From positions 163,172 to 227,171 of the forward strand of contig NZ_LMUV01000006.1 of assembly GCF_009765755.1 (NCBI RefSeq): a stretch of 64,000 bases of DNA, in the 5' to 3' direction. How positions within the stretch are numbered: position 1 is the stretch's first letter; every line of letters starts with the position of its first letter. The position numbers and the translations under genes were made by a program. Under the pieces are notes generated by a model, which saw only the letters and a program-made list of their open reading frames with translations, searched no databases and was not told the DNA's origin. The stretch is from Rhodanobacter sp. L36. Its GTDB lineage: Bacteria > Pseudomonadota > Gammaproteobacteria > Xanthomonadales > Rhodanobacteraceae. Below, piece by piece: positions 29,362-39,237 of the stretch.

Positions 29362-30369
29362 TTACTTGCCGTTCCACTGGCCCAGTGCGGCAAGGCCGTT
29401 GTCGCGTGCGCGCGCATGCACGATCTTTTGTGCTTCGGCGTAGTTCGCCTTCATGTCCTTTGCCCACAGGTGCAACGCCGCCTGTTGCATGGCGCGACCG
29501 TAGGAGAACGACAGCGGCCATGGATGCGGACCGATGCGGTTCATCGCGTTCAGATGCGCGGTGGACTGCTCGTCGTTCTGGCCGCCTGAAAGAAACACGA
29601 TGCCTGGCAGCGATGCGGGCACGGTGGTTTTCAGCACGCGCACTGTGGCTTCGGCGACTTCCTCGACGTCGACCTGCTCGTCCGACTCCTTGCCCGGAAT
29701 CACCATGCTGACTTTCAGGATCGTGCCTTCGAGCATCACATTCTGCTCGTACAGCGCGTTGAATAGGCTGCGCAGCACCGCCTCGTGCACTTCGTAGCTG
29801 ACTTCGATGCTGTGGTCGCCATCCATGATCACTTCGGGCTCGACCATCGGCACGATGCCCGCTTCCTGGCACAGTGCCGCGTAGCGCGCGAGCACGTGGC
29901 AGTTGGCTTCGATTGCGGTGGAGCTCGGGTTGTCTTCGCTGATGTTGATCACCGCGCGCCACTTGGCGAACTGCGCGCCGAGCTTGGCGTATTCCTGCAA
30001 GCGCTCACGCAGGCCGTCGAGGCCTTCGGTCACCACGTCGCCGGGGAAGCCGGCCAGCGGCTGCGGGCCCTTGTCGACCTTGATGCCCGGAATGATGCCT
30101 AGCTTTTTCATGACCTGAGTGAAAGGCACGCCGTCCTTGGTCGACTGGCGAATCGTTTCGTCGTACAGGATCGCGCCCGAAATGTGCTCGTTGAGGCCTG
30201 GCGTGGTCAGCAGCAACTCGCGATACGCACGGCGGTTCTCTTCGCTGTTCTCGATGCCGACGGCCTCGAAGCGCTTCTTGATGGTGTTGGTGGACTCATC
30301 GATGGCGATGATGCCCTTTCCGGGTGCGACCATCGCAAGAGCGATGCTTTCGAGATCTTCAATACTCAT
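29362..30369 (-). CDS. fba: Class I fructose-bisphosphate aldolase (eukaryote-like family)
   Basis: Cleaves fructose 1,6-bisphosphate through a Schiff base, with no metal needed. The 335-aa protein carries AIDESTNTIKKRF (22-34, the ADEST motif), KWRAV with Lys136, VEPEV with Glu177/Glu179, and the Schiff-base lysine Lys219 in EGTILKVSMV. FLSGGQNDEQST is the phosphate-binding part. This is the family of animal and plant aldolases, distinct from E. coli FbaB. The ATG at 30369 follows GGAG; the frame beyond it to 30417 is rejected. It sits with pyk, gap, pgk and tkt as a carbon-metabolism block. Confidence 0.94.
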   Translation of the reverse strand: MSIEDLESIALAMVAPGKGIIAIDESTNTIKKRFEAVGIENSEENRRAYRELLLTTPGLNEHISGAILYDETIRQSTKDGVPFTQVMKKLGIIPGIKVDKGPQPLAGFPGDVVTEGLDGLRERLQEYAKLGAQFAKWRAVINISEDNPSSTAIEANCHVLARYAALCQEAGIVPMVEPEVIMDGDHSIEVSYEVHEAVLRSLFNALYEQNVMLEGTILKVSMVIPGKESDEQVDVEEVAEATVRVLKTTVPASLPGIVFLSGGQNDEQSTAHLNAMNRIGPHPWPLSFSYGRAMQQAALHLWAKDMKANYAEAQKIVHARARDNGLAALGQWNGK

Positions 30370-30449
30370 GACGACTCCGTGGAGTGGAATGCCCGCAGCA
30401 CAACGGGAAAGCCGCACCTCATAACGAGAAGCGGCGGATTCAAACGAGA

Positions 30450-30455
30450 ATTATA
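30450..30455 (-). promoter_or_regulatory. Perfect -10 (TATAAT) for the aldolase gene
   Basis: Read on the minus strand, TATAAT lies about 80 bases upstream of the aldolase ATG. The matching -35 region is poor (ACGACC at 17 bases), so the promoter call rests mainly on the -10. Confidence 0.4.
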
Positions 30456-30506
30456 GGCCAGATTTTCGAGACGGTCGTCCAGACGGCGCGGGCGCTGTAC
30501 GGCGTA

Positions 30507-30950
30507 CTACTGGCTGAAGCCGGGCAGCCTGCAGGCATCCATAATCTTCTGCTGCTGCGCCTTGTCGTCCGGCGCGTTGAACGGGACGATGTAATACGTG
30601 GAAACCGGCTCGCCGATGTGGTTGGTCAGCGACGGGCCGTAGCGGAAATTCACCACCGCGCTCTTCGCCATCGGGCCCAGATCGCTCTTGGGCGACACTT
30701 TCACAACCTGCACGTTCATCGGCACGCCATCCGAGCCGATCGTATAGGTCACCGCCGCGCAACTCGGCGCATTCAGATTCAGCCCGCTGTTGGGCGCATC
30801 CATCTGCACGTGGGTGTTGAGCAGGATCCAGTAGCGCGACAGATGATCCTGATCCACACGGTGTTCGGACTGGGCCATCGCCACGTTGGCCGCGCCAAGC
30901 GCCAATGCCAGAAACAAACCTTGCCGAAATAGCTGAAACGTCTTTTTCAT
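30507..30950 (-). CDS. Periplasmic protein with TonB C-terminal-like domain
   Basis: A 147-aa protein with signal peptide MKKTFQLFRQGLFLALALGA and likely cleavage after VAMAQ. The mature part contains PSCAAVTYTIGSDGVPMNVQ followed by VVKVSPKSDLGPMAKSAVVN and FRYGP, which follows the beta-alpha-beta layout of TonB C-terminal domains. There is no N-terminal helix anchor or Pro-rich linker, so it is not an energy transducer. GGAG precedes the ATG at 30950. It lies between aldolase and pyk on the same strand but with its own ribosome site. Function unknown. Confidence 0.7.
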   Translation of the reverse strand: MKKTFQLFRQGLFLALALGAANVAMAQSEHRVDQDHLSRYWILLNTHVQMDAPNSGLNLNAPSCAAVTYTIGSDGVPMNVQVVKVSPKSDLGPMAKSAVVNFRYGPSLTNHIGEPVSTYYIVPFNAPDDKAQQQKIMDACRLPGFSQ

Positions 30951-31044
30951 GGTGATCTCCTTTGCCATGCGCGTGGGGACGCCAGTGTAGTCGCCGCGCA
31001 CGTGCAGGCGCAGCGAACATCACAGCTCGAAATCAGTGGCCCAA

Positions 31045-32526
31045 TCAGAGATCGCGCAGGCTTTCGACCATGCCGTCCGCGCCGACCGACAGCAGCTTCA
31101 GCGTGTTGGTGCCGCCGCCGCGACCCATGTGGTCGCCGTGCGTCAGGATCACGCGGTCGCCTTCGCTGAGCCGTCCCTGCGTAAACAGTTGCTGCACAGC
31201 CGCGCGAGCGGTGGACGCCGAGTTCTGCCCGACGTGCACGAATTCCACCGGGCGCACGTCGCGCAGCAGCAGCATGCGACGGCGTGCATCGGCCAGCGGC
31301 GACAGCGCGTAGATCGGGATCGCCGTGCGATAGCGCGACAGCCATTGCGCGGTCGCGCCAGATTCGGTCAGCGCAACGATCGCGCGCACACCGAGTTCGC
31401 CGGCAAGCAACATGGCCGCCAGTGCGATGGCCTGATCGGTGCGATCCAGTCGATGGCCGCCGGTGGTGAGATCTTCCTTCGGCTCGAACTGGCGCTCCGC
31501 ACCGAGACAGATGCGGCAGAGCGCAGCGACGGCCTTGTCCGGATGGGCACCTGCAGCGGATTCCTCCGACAGCATGACCGCATCGGTGCCGTCGATCACC
31601 GCATTGGCGACGTCGAGCACCTCGGCACGCGTCGGAATCGGCGAACGCACCATCGACTGCAGCATCTGCGTGGCGGTGATCACCGCGCGGTTACGCTGCA
31701 CGGCTTCACGAATGATTTTTTTCTGCAGGCCGGGCAATTCGGCATCGCCGATTTCCACGCCGAGATCGCCGCGCGCCACCATCACGACGTCGGACGCGTC
31801 GATGATCTCGCCGAGTACGGGAATCGCGTCGGCGCGTTCGATCTTCGCGACCAGCGCGGCATGGCCGCCGGCTTCGCGAAGCAGTCGACGCGCCTGGTCC
31901 ATGTCCGCCGCGGAGCGCACGAAAGAGACGGCCAGAAAATCGGCGCCGATTTCGGCGGCCAGCTTGATGTCCGAACGATCCTTGTCTGACAGCGCTTCGA
32001 CCGAGAGTCCGCCGCCCTGGCGATTGAGTCCCTTGCGATCGGACAGCTTGCCGCCGATCAGCACCTTGCAATGAATTTCCGAGCCGGTGATCGTCATCAC
32101 CGTCAGCGCGATCAGGCCATCGTCCAGCAGCAATACGTCGCCGGGATGCACGTCCTGCGGCAACTCGTGATAACTCACGCCGACGCGAGTCACGTCGCCG
32201 AGCGGCGCACCGGCGCGACAGTCGAGCACGAAGTCCTGGCCCTGCTGCAGTTCCACCGGACCGCCGGCGAATTTCTCGACGCGAATCTTCGGCCCCTGCA
32301 GGTCTGCCAGAATGCCGACCTCGACACCTACCGCCAGCGCGGCCTGCCGCACGGCCGCCGCGCGTGCGCGGTGGTCGTCCGGGGCGCCGTGGGAAAGATT
32401 GAGCCGCGCGACATTCATGCCTTCGGCGATGATCTTCTCGAGCATGCCCGGCACGTCGGTGGCCGGTCCGAGGGTGGCGACGATCTTGGTGCGTCGCGTG
32501 CTGGGTGTCTGGATGATGGTATTCAT
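31045..32526 (-). CDS. pyk: Pyruvate kinase
   Basis: Last glycolytic step, phosphoenolpyruvate plus ADP to pyruvate plus ATP. The 493-aa protein has RRTKIVATLGPA, NLSHG, DLQGPKIRV, the signature around LVAKIERADAIPVLGEIIDA and the Mg/K-site MVARGDLGVEIG. The substrate loop TATQMLQSMVRSPIPTRAEV and a C-terminal allosteric domain (about 360-493) follow. GAAGGA lies directly against the ATG, an unusually short spacing, so expression may be modest or a start slightly downstream may be used. Confidence 0.95.
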   Translation of the reverse strand: MNTIIQTPSTRRTKIVATLGPATDVPGMLEKIIAEGMNVARLNLSHGAPDDHRARAAAVRQAALAVGVEVGILADLQGPKIRVEKFAGGPVELQQGQDFVLDCRAGAPLGDVTRVGVSYHELPQDVHPGDVLLLDDGLIALTVMTITGSEIHCKVLIGGKLSDRKGLNRQGGGLSVEALSDKDRSDIKLAAEIGADFLAVSFVRSAADMDQARRLLREAGGHAALVAKIERADAIPVLGEIIDASDVVMVARGDLGVEIGDAELPGLQKKIIREAVQRNRAVITATQMLQSMVRSPIPTRAEVLDVANAVIDGTDAVMLSEESAAGAHPDKAVAALCRICLGAERQFEPKEDLTTGGHRLDRTDQAIALAAMLLAGELGVRAIVALTESGATAQWLSRYRTAIPIYALSPLADARRRMLLLRDVRPVEFVHVGQNSASTARAAVQQLFTQGRLSEGDRVILTHGDHMGRGGGTNTLKLLSVGADGMVESLRDL

Positions 32527-32674
32527 TCCTTCAGGCTAGCAGATGAAAGACGCTTCGCCATCTCCCTGACCGGGCCGAATCGCATTAACGGAATTTTTCG
32601 GCGAGCCGCCTTGATGTAACGACGCATCGACGGACGTCTCTACCGCCAAACGTCATTCCCGTCCCGGGCTTCTC

Positions 32675-33490
32675 TCAACGCGCCAAAGCAAGATTCAGCA
32701 CCTCTGCCAATCGACGGCCGGCTTCGCGCAGGCGCTGTTCGGCCACAGGCAGCTCGACCTGTACGTACTGCGCATCGATGACGTGGCCGGAAGGATAGAA
32801 CCCCGGTTGCGTCGTGATGCGGCAGGATTCTTCGGCCCACTGTGCGTACGGGTTGTCCGCCGGCTCGATCGGTGCCGGCAGTTCGGCGGGCGATGTCGTG
32901 TCCAGCATTTGCGCGTATGCCTTCCAGTCGAGCTTGCGGCTGTAGAGCAGACCCGAATCCCAGACACGATGCAGGTTGCTGCCCTTCCCGTCGAACTGCA
33001 CCTGGTACGTGTTGCCACCCTTGTCGTCACGTGAACCGGCGTGCAGCGGCTGGTGGACGTCGCCGACAAAGTGCACCACGAATTTCAACGCCTCGCGCCG
33101 AGCATCGTCGGACTGGCTGCGATCGCCCAGCACCTGCACGTAGTGCTGCAGGCCGCCGACAACGCAATGTCCGTCGCGACATTCACGCGGCGGCACGTAG
33201 TGGCAATCACCGGTGAGGAAGTCCACGTAGTGGAGGCTGCGCGTCTGCTTCCACAACACCGCCTGCGCCGGGTCGTCCTGAATCTGGTCGGGCCAGCTGG
33301 CGATATCCGCCAGCGATTGGGTGCGTTCCGGCGCGAGCAAGCGCTCGACCTCGGCCTCGGCGGCCGGGCTCAAATGACGCTGCGCCAGTTCCGCGATGAC
33401 GCTGTGGCCGAGCGGCCCCCAGGCCTGTGCCATCGGCACCACCGCGAGCGAACAAAACAGTGCGATCAGAAGTTGGCGTAGTGCGGGCAT
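32675..33490 (-). CDS. Secreted S1/P1-type nuclease
   Basis: A zinc-dependent single-strand nuclease/3'-nucleotidase family protein acting in the periplasm or outside. The 271-aa precursor has signal peptide MPALRQLLIALFCSLAVVPM cut before Trp24, giving mature WGPLGH, in which the N-terminal Trp and a His bind zinc as in P1 nuclease. Other zinc ligands lie in RSLHYVDF and HFVGDVHQPLHAG, then GNTYQV and NLHRVWDSG. The ATG at 33490 is chosen because it yields the required signal peptide; the frame extends to 33607. It is divergent from gap. Confidence 0.9.
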   Translation of the reverse strand: MPALRQLLIALFCSLAVVPMAQAWGPLGHSVIAELAQRHLSPAAEAEVERLLAPERTQSLADIASWPDQIQDDPAQAVLWKQTRSLHYVDFLTGDCHYVPPRECRDGHCVVGGLQHYVQVLGDRSQSDDARREALKFVVHFVGDVHQPLHAGSRDDKGGNTYQVQFDGKGSNLHRVWDSGLLYSRKLDWKAYAQMLDTTSPAELPAPIEPADNPYAQWAEESCRITTQPGFYPSGHVIDAQYVQVELPVAEQRLREAGRRLAEVLNLALAR

Positions 33491-33538
33491 GGCGTTCGGT
33501 CCGGGAGCGAGTCGGCGAGTCTGCCACAGGCCCGTTGA

Positions 33539-34663
<1,125 letters not shown>

Positions 34664-34682
34664 GTTCGCTACTGTGCACACG

Positions 34683-34712
34683 AAAAACCGCGCCAATGAG
34701 CGCGGTTTTTTT
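34683..34712. terminator. Bidirectional intrinsic terminator after gap
   Basis: AAAAACCGCGC (34683-34693), loop CAATGA, GCGCGGTTTTT (34700-34710), then TT. It is a strong hairpin with a T-tract downstream of gap, and its A-run on the other side serves the convergent tpx transcript. Confidence 0.93.
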
Positions 34713-34743
34713 ATGCGCGATCAACGACGCAAAGGCATCGTCA

Positions 34744-35244
34744 TCACTTCAATACGGCAAGCGCTGCGTCGTAATCCGGCTCATGGGCGATCTCGCTGAC
34801 CAGTTCGGCGTGGGTCACCTTGTCCTGCCCGTCCAGCACGATAACGGCACGTGCAGCGAGGCCAGCGAGCGGACCATCGGCGATCCCCACGCCGTAGTCG
34901 TTGAGAAACTGGCGCCCGCGCATCAATGACAGATTGATGACCTTGTCCAGGCCTTCGGCGCCGCAGAAACGTGCCTGCGCAAACGGCAGATCCGCCGAGA
35001 TGCAAAGCACCACGGTGTTGTCGAGCTGTGCCGCCAGCTCGTTGAAGCGGCGCACCGAGGTAGCGCACACGCTGGTGTCGACACTGGGAAAAATATTGAG
35101 CACTTTGCGCTTGCCGGAAAAGCCGGACAGCGCGACATCGGAAAGATCGGCACCGACCAGCTGGAACGCCGGCGCCGTTGAACCTGTGGAAGGAAACTGG
35201 CCGTCGATGCCGATCGGCTGACCTTTGAACGTGACCTGGGACAT
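34744..35244 (-). CDS. tpx: Thiol peroxidase (Tpx, 2-Cys atypical peroxiredoxin)
   Basis: Reduces hydroperoxides using thioredoxin. The 166-aa protein has peroxidatic Cys60 in [12 protein letters not shown] and resolving Cys94 in [12 protein letters not shown], the same spacing as E. coli Tpx (61 and 95). The ATG at 35244 follows GAGG; the in-frame extension to 35292 is unsupported. It is convergent with gap and shares its terminator. Confidence 0.96.
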   Translation of the reverse strand: MSQVTFKGQPIGIDGQFPSTGSTAPAFQLVGADLSDVALSGFSGKRKVLNIFPSVDTSVCATSVRRFNELAAQLDNTVVLCISADLPFAQARFCGAEGLDKVINLSLMRGRQFLNDYGVGIADGPLAGLAARAVIVLDGQDKVTHAELVSEIAHEPDYDAALAVLK

Positions 35245-35415
35245 GCTGCGCCTCGCGTGTGGTTGGGCCCGCCAGTAAAGCACGACGTACAACTAGGAAC
35301 CACGACGTGACCATGCCGACGCGACACCCGGCGTATGGGCCCGCCACATGCACGCGAGAGCTGGAGGTGTACGCTAACCGCTCGTGCTGGATGCGGCGGC
35401 ATTTTGGGGTGAGGC

Positions 35416-37557
35416 GTGCACGATTTTTCGGGCCATCCGGGCTTCGGCTATTTCACGACAGCGCTACTGGCAGCTGCAGCGGTGGCGCTCGCGTCGGGTC
35501 TGCAGTTTCTGGTGATCGGGCTGCGGCAGCGGCGCGAATCGATGTACCTCTCCTACGCGCTGCTGTGCCTGTGCATCGCCACGCTCGCACTGGCCAGCAC
35601 GATGCTGGATGTTTCCACTGTGATGCCACAGGCGACGCTTGCCTTGCGCATCATGTGCGGCGCTGCCGTGATCGCATTTCCATCGCTGGTCATGTTCGTG
35701 GGCACCTATACAGGCAAGCCGGTGACGCGTCCGGTTTTCTTCATCGTGTGTTTGCTGGCCGCGGTCCTTTTTGCGGTCAATCTCGCGTCGCCCTACAGCG
35801 TGATGGACAGCAGCCTGACTCCCGGTGTTCCAACGGTATTGTCATGGGGAGAAACGCTTTACACGGTGACCGGAAAGCGTTCGCTATGGGGACACGCTTT
35901 TTACGGGCTCAGCTATGTCGCGTTTGTCTGGACGCTCTATCGCGCGGCGCGGCAATATCTCGAAGGACAGCGACTGTCCGGGGCGCTGCTCGGGCTTTGC
36001 CTGGCGATCCAGTTCACCGCGGCGCTCTGGGGCGGCGTGGCGATCGACACGCTGAGTTACCACTACCCGCGCATCGACGTGTTCGCATTTCTGTCGTTCG
36101 TGGTGTTGATGGGCCTTTCGCTTTCGAGCCAGCTGCGCCTGCATACATTGCAGCTGGAGCGCACCGCGCACGAACTGCGCGCTGAAGCGGAAACCCGTCG
36201 CCAGGCCGAACTCAACCTGCGCCACGCCGCCTACCACGATGCGCTTACCGGCCTGCCCAATCGCCCGCGCGCACTCTACACGCTGGCCGACATGCTGGCC
36301 GACGCGGTGCAATCGGGTCAGTTCGGCGCGGTGCTGATGATCGATCTGGACAACTTCAAGACCATCAACGATTCGCTTGGCCACCATGTCGGCGATCGCG
36401 TGCTCGAAGCGATTGCCGACAGCCTGCTGTCTGCCGCGCCAACGGATTCCACCGTCGCACGACTGGGCGGCGACGAGTTCGTGATCCTGCTCGGCTCGCT
36501 TGCGACCGACGCCGAAGCCGCTGCCGCCGCCGCAATGAAGGCAGCCGAGGAACTGGTCGAACGATTGTCCACGCCGCTGGCGATCGACAGTCGCATGCTG
36601 GGCATCGGCGCCAGCATCGGCGTGGCGGTTTTTCCGAGTCACGAGGCGCGTGCCACCGATATCGTGCGCTGTGCCGACATCGCCATGTATCGCGCGAAGG
36701 CGGCCGGTCGCAATGCCGCGCGATTGTTTCTTCCGCACATGCAACACGATGCCGATGACCGGCTCGAACTCGAGCGTGGCCTGCGCGCCGCGCTGGAAAA
36801 CCAGGAGCTTTCGCTGCACTTCCAGCCACACGTCAGCATGGCTGGAAAACTGGTCGGCGCCGAAGCGCTGCTGCGCTGGCAGCATCCGACGCTCGGCTCG
36901 GTACCACCGGCGACGTTCATTCCGATCGCCGAAGAGACCGGACTGATCCACGCGCTGGGCACGTGGGTGATCGCGCAGGCGTGCCTGCATATCCGTGCAT
37001 GGCGCGAACGCAGCGTGGATTTCGGCGGGCGCCTTTCGGTGAATGTGAGCCCGTGGCAGATTGCCCATCCGCAATTCGCGCAGCGCATCGAGGCGCAGGT
37101 GCGCGAAGCCGGCGTCGATCCTTCATGGCTCACGCTGGAACTGACCGAAAGCGCACTGCTCAACGACTTCGACGCCGCACTCGGCACGCTGCACGCATTG
37201 TCGAAGATCGGCTTCCGGCTGGCGCTGGACGATTTCGGCACCGGCTATTCGTCGCTCGCCTACCTGCAGCAGTTGCCACTCGACGAACTGAAAATCGACC
37301 GCACCTTCATCAACGCGCTGCAACCCAACGAACCCGATCCGCTGGCCGGTTTCATCATCGACGTCGGCCGACGGCTCGGCATGACCACGATCGCCGAAGG
37401 CGTCGAAACGCCGCAGCAGAAAGCCATGCTCAAGCTGCTCGGCTGCGACATATTGCAGGGTTACCTGATCTGCCGGCCGCTCGCGGAAGATGATTTCCTC
37501 GCGTGGCTCAGCGCACGCGAGGACAGCTTCGACGAAGAAGCTTCCACGCTGGCCTGA
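35416..37557 (+). CDS. Membrane GGDEF-EAL cyclic di-GMP protein
   Basis: A 713-aa protein with seven or so membrane helices in residues 10-240, a short coiled linker (241-268), a GGDEF domain (about 270-435) and an EAL domain (about 450-705). The cyclase motif is intact (LGGDEF, 350-355), but the usual inhibitory RxxD five residues before it is absent. EAL signature residues are present: AEALLRW, NVSPWQ, ELTES, DDFGTGYSS, KIDRTF and EGVETPQQ, so phosphodiesterase activity is plausible. The start is GTG at 35416 with GAGG very close. Which activity dominates cannot be told. Neighbours offer no clear target. Confidence 0.9.
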   Translation: MHDFSGHPGFGYFTTALLAAAAVALASGLQFLVIGLRQRRESMYLSYALLCLCIATLALASTMLDVSTVMPQATLALRIMCGAAVIAFPSLVMFVGTYTGKPVTRPVFFIVCLLAAVLFAVNLASPYSVMDSSLTPGVPTVLSWGETLYTVTGKRSLWGHAFYGLSYVAFVWTLYRAARQYLEGQRLSGALLGLCLAIQFTAALWGGVAIDTLSYHYPRIDVFAFLSFVVLMGLSLSSQLRLHTLQLERTAHELRAEAETRRQAELNLRHAAYHDALTGLPNRPRALYTLADMLADAVQSGQFGAVLMIDLDNFKTINDSLGHHVGDRVLEAIADSLLSAAPTDSTVARLGGDEFVILLGSLATDAEAAAAAAMKAAEELVERLSTPLAIDSRMLGIGASIGVAVFPSHEARATDIVRCADIAMYRAKAAGRNAARLFLPHMQHDADDRLELERGLRAALENQELSLHFQPHVSMAGKLVGAEALLRWQHPTLGSVPPATFIPIAEETGLIHALGTWVIAQACLHIRAWRERSVDFGGRLSVNVSPWQIAHPQFAQRIEAQVREAGVDPSWLTLELTESALLNDFDAALGTLHALSKIGFRLALDDFGTGYSSLAYLQQLPLDELKIDRTFINALQPNEPDPLAGFIIDVGRRLGMTTIAEGVETPQQKAMLKLLGCDILQGYLICRPLAEDDFLAWLSAREDSFDEEASTLA

Positions 37558-37640
37558 GTGGCTGGATCGCGACGCGCGACGAGCGCGCCGGATCGCCTTG
37601 GAAGCCCATGACGTCTGCACGGAATTGCTTCGGTAAGGAT

Positions 37641-38627
37641 TTACTTTGGCAACGGCTCGATGCGCTGCTCGATCGAGCCAAAGATCGAATCGCCCGCGTG
37701 GTCGGTGATGTCGATGCGCAGCGTGTCGCCGAATTTCAGGAACGGCGTGCTCGGCTTGCCATCGCGCAGGGTTTCCACCGTGCGCTGCTCGGCCAGGCAC
37801 GACGCACCCTTGCCCGTGTCTTCGTTGGCGATGGTGCCGGAACCGATGATCGTGCCCGCGGTGAGCGGCCGCGTTTTCGCCACGTGCGCTACCAGTTCGG
37901 CAAAACTGAATTGCATGTCGACGCCGCACTCCGCCTCGCCGAACCACGCTTCGTTCAACCACGTGCGCATCGGCAGATGCAGCTTGTCGTCTTGCCATGC
38001 ATCGCCCAGTTCGTCCGGCGTCACCAGCACCGGCGACAGCGCTGAGCGCGGTTTGCTCTGCAGAAAACCAAAACCCTTGGCGAGTTCGTTCGGAATCAAT
38101 CCACGCAGCGACACGTCATTGACCAGACCGATCAGCTGGATGTGCAGCGAAGCCTGCGCCGGCGTCGCCGCCATCGGCACGTCGTCGGTAATCACCACGA
38201 CTTCGGCTTCCAGATCGATGCCGTATTCCTCGCTTGGCACGATCACCGGATCGTGCGGCCCGAGGAATCCCGCACTCGTTGCCTGATACATCAACGGGTC
38301 GGTGTAGAACGATGCTGGCACCTCGGCACCGCGCGCGCGACGCACGCGTTCGACATGCGGCAAGTAAGCGGAACCGTCGACGAATTCGTAGGCACGCGGC
38401 AATGGCGAAGCGAGCACCGTCATGTCCAACGCGAAGGCTTCAGCGGCATTGCCGTCATTCAGATCATCAGACAAGGCGTTGAGTCGCGGCGCCGCGTTCG
38501 ACCAGTCATCGAGTGCCGCCTGCAATGTCGGCGCAACACTGCCCGCCTTCACCGCGCGCTTGAGATCACGACTGACCACGATCAGCGTGCCGTCGCGGCC
38601 GCCTTCCTTGAGACTTCCGAGTTTCAT
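37641..38627 (-). CDS. fahA: Fumarylacetoacetate hydrolase family protein
   Basis: Cleaves fumarylacetoacetate to fumarate and acetoacetate, the last step of the homogentisate pathway. The 328-aa protein has FYTDPLMYQ, YGIDLEAEVVVI with metal-binding acidic residues, LVNDVSLR, SALSPVLVTPDELG and GSGTIANEDTGKG. The ATG at 38627 has GGGAG nine bases upstream. It is the third gene of the operon that starts with hmgA, 25 bases after the unknown lipoprotein gene, and the operon context supports the specific function over generic FAH-family activity. Confidence 0.9.
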   Translation of the reverse strand: MKLGSLKEGGRDGTLIVVSRDLKRAVKAGSVAPTLQAALDDWSNAAPRLNALSDDLNDGNAAEAFALDMTVLASPLPRAYEFVDGSAYLPHVERVRRARGAEVPASFYTDPLMYQATSAGFLGPHDPVIVPSEEYGIDLEAEVVVITDDVPMAATPAQASLHIQLIGLVNDVSLRGLIPNELAKGFGFLQSKPRSALSPVLVTPDELGDAWQDDKLHLPMRTWLNEAWFGEAECGVDMQFSFAELVAHVAKTRPLTAGTIIGSGTIANEDTGKGASCLAEQRTVETLRDGKPSTPFLKFGDTLRIDITDHAGDSIFGSIEQRIEPLPK

Positions 38628-38652
38628 GCCACTGCTCCCAACGTTGTGCTCA

Positions 38653-39237
38653 TCACAGGCAACCATCCTCGTTATCGATTTGCGGCGGAATGCCCATGCG
38701 CCAGCGACTCACTTTTCCGTCGGCGTCTGTCTCGAAGATCAGCACGCTCCCCTTGCCGTTTGTCGTGCGCAGGATTTGCGCCTTCTCACGAAACTTGTGC
38801 GGCGATACCTGCAGCGTCGAGCCGTACAGAGCGCGAATCTGCGCGACATCCATGCCGACCTTGCCGCCACCCGGCGCAACGGGGTTGGCGGTGCCGACGT
38901 CATAACGCACGAACTGACCACGCAGAAACATGAAGTCGAACGTGACCATGGACTTTTCCCACGCCGGCCGCAGCATGGAGCAGTCGCCCGCCGGGTCGAT
39001 CGTGCCGACCAGGTCAGCTTGCCACGACACGCGGAATGCGGCTTCGTTCATGCCGAAACGCGTGCTGCCATAACCGTCGTAACTCGCCAACGTGTTCTGG
39101 GCTTCCAATGTCTTCTGTTGCGCGGCGGTCATCGTCGATTTCGGCTTGGCTTGATCCGTCGTCGAGGCCGATGGGCTGGCGAGCGAACACGCCGACAAGC
39201 CAAGCGCGCATGACAACGCGGCGACGACTAGCCTCAT
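38653..39237 (-). CDS. Unknown lipoprotein inside the homogentisate operon
   Basis: A 194-aa protein beginning [20 protein letters not shown], a lipoprotein signal with LSAC. The mature region has [20 protein letters not shown], a Cys in [21 protein letters not shown], and [20 protein letters not shown] with a final GCL. The pattern GxTRFGMN...F / GMxxAxIxALYG suggests two related small repeats of a periplasmic fold, but I recognise no family. The ATG at 39237 overlaps the hmgA stop as ATGA, so it is translationally coupled to hmgA, with fahA 25 bases further on. A link to aromatic catabolism is inferred only from position. Confidence 0.8.
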   Translation of the reverse strand: MRLVVAALSCALGLSACSLASPSASTTDQAKPKSTMTAAQQKTLEAQNTLASYDGYGSTRFGMNEAAFRVSWQADLVGTIDPAGDCSMLRPAWEKSMVTFDFMFLRGQFVRYDVGTANPVAPGGGKVGMDVAQIRALYGSTLQVSPHKFREKAQILRTTNGKGSVLIFETDADGKVSRWRMGIPPQIDNEDGCL

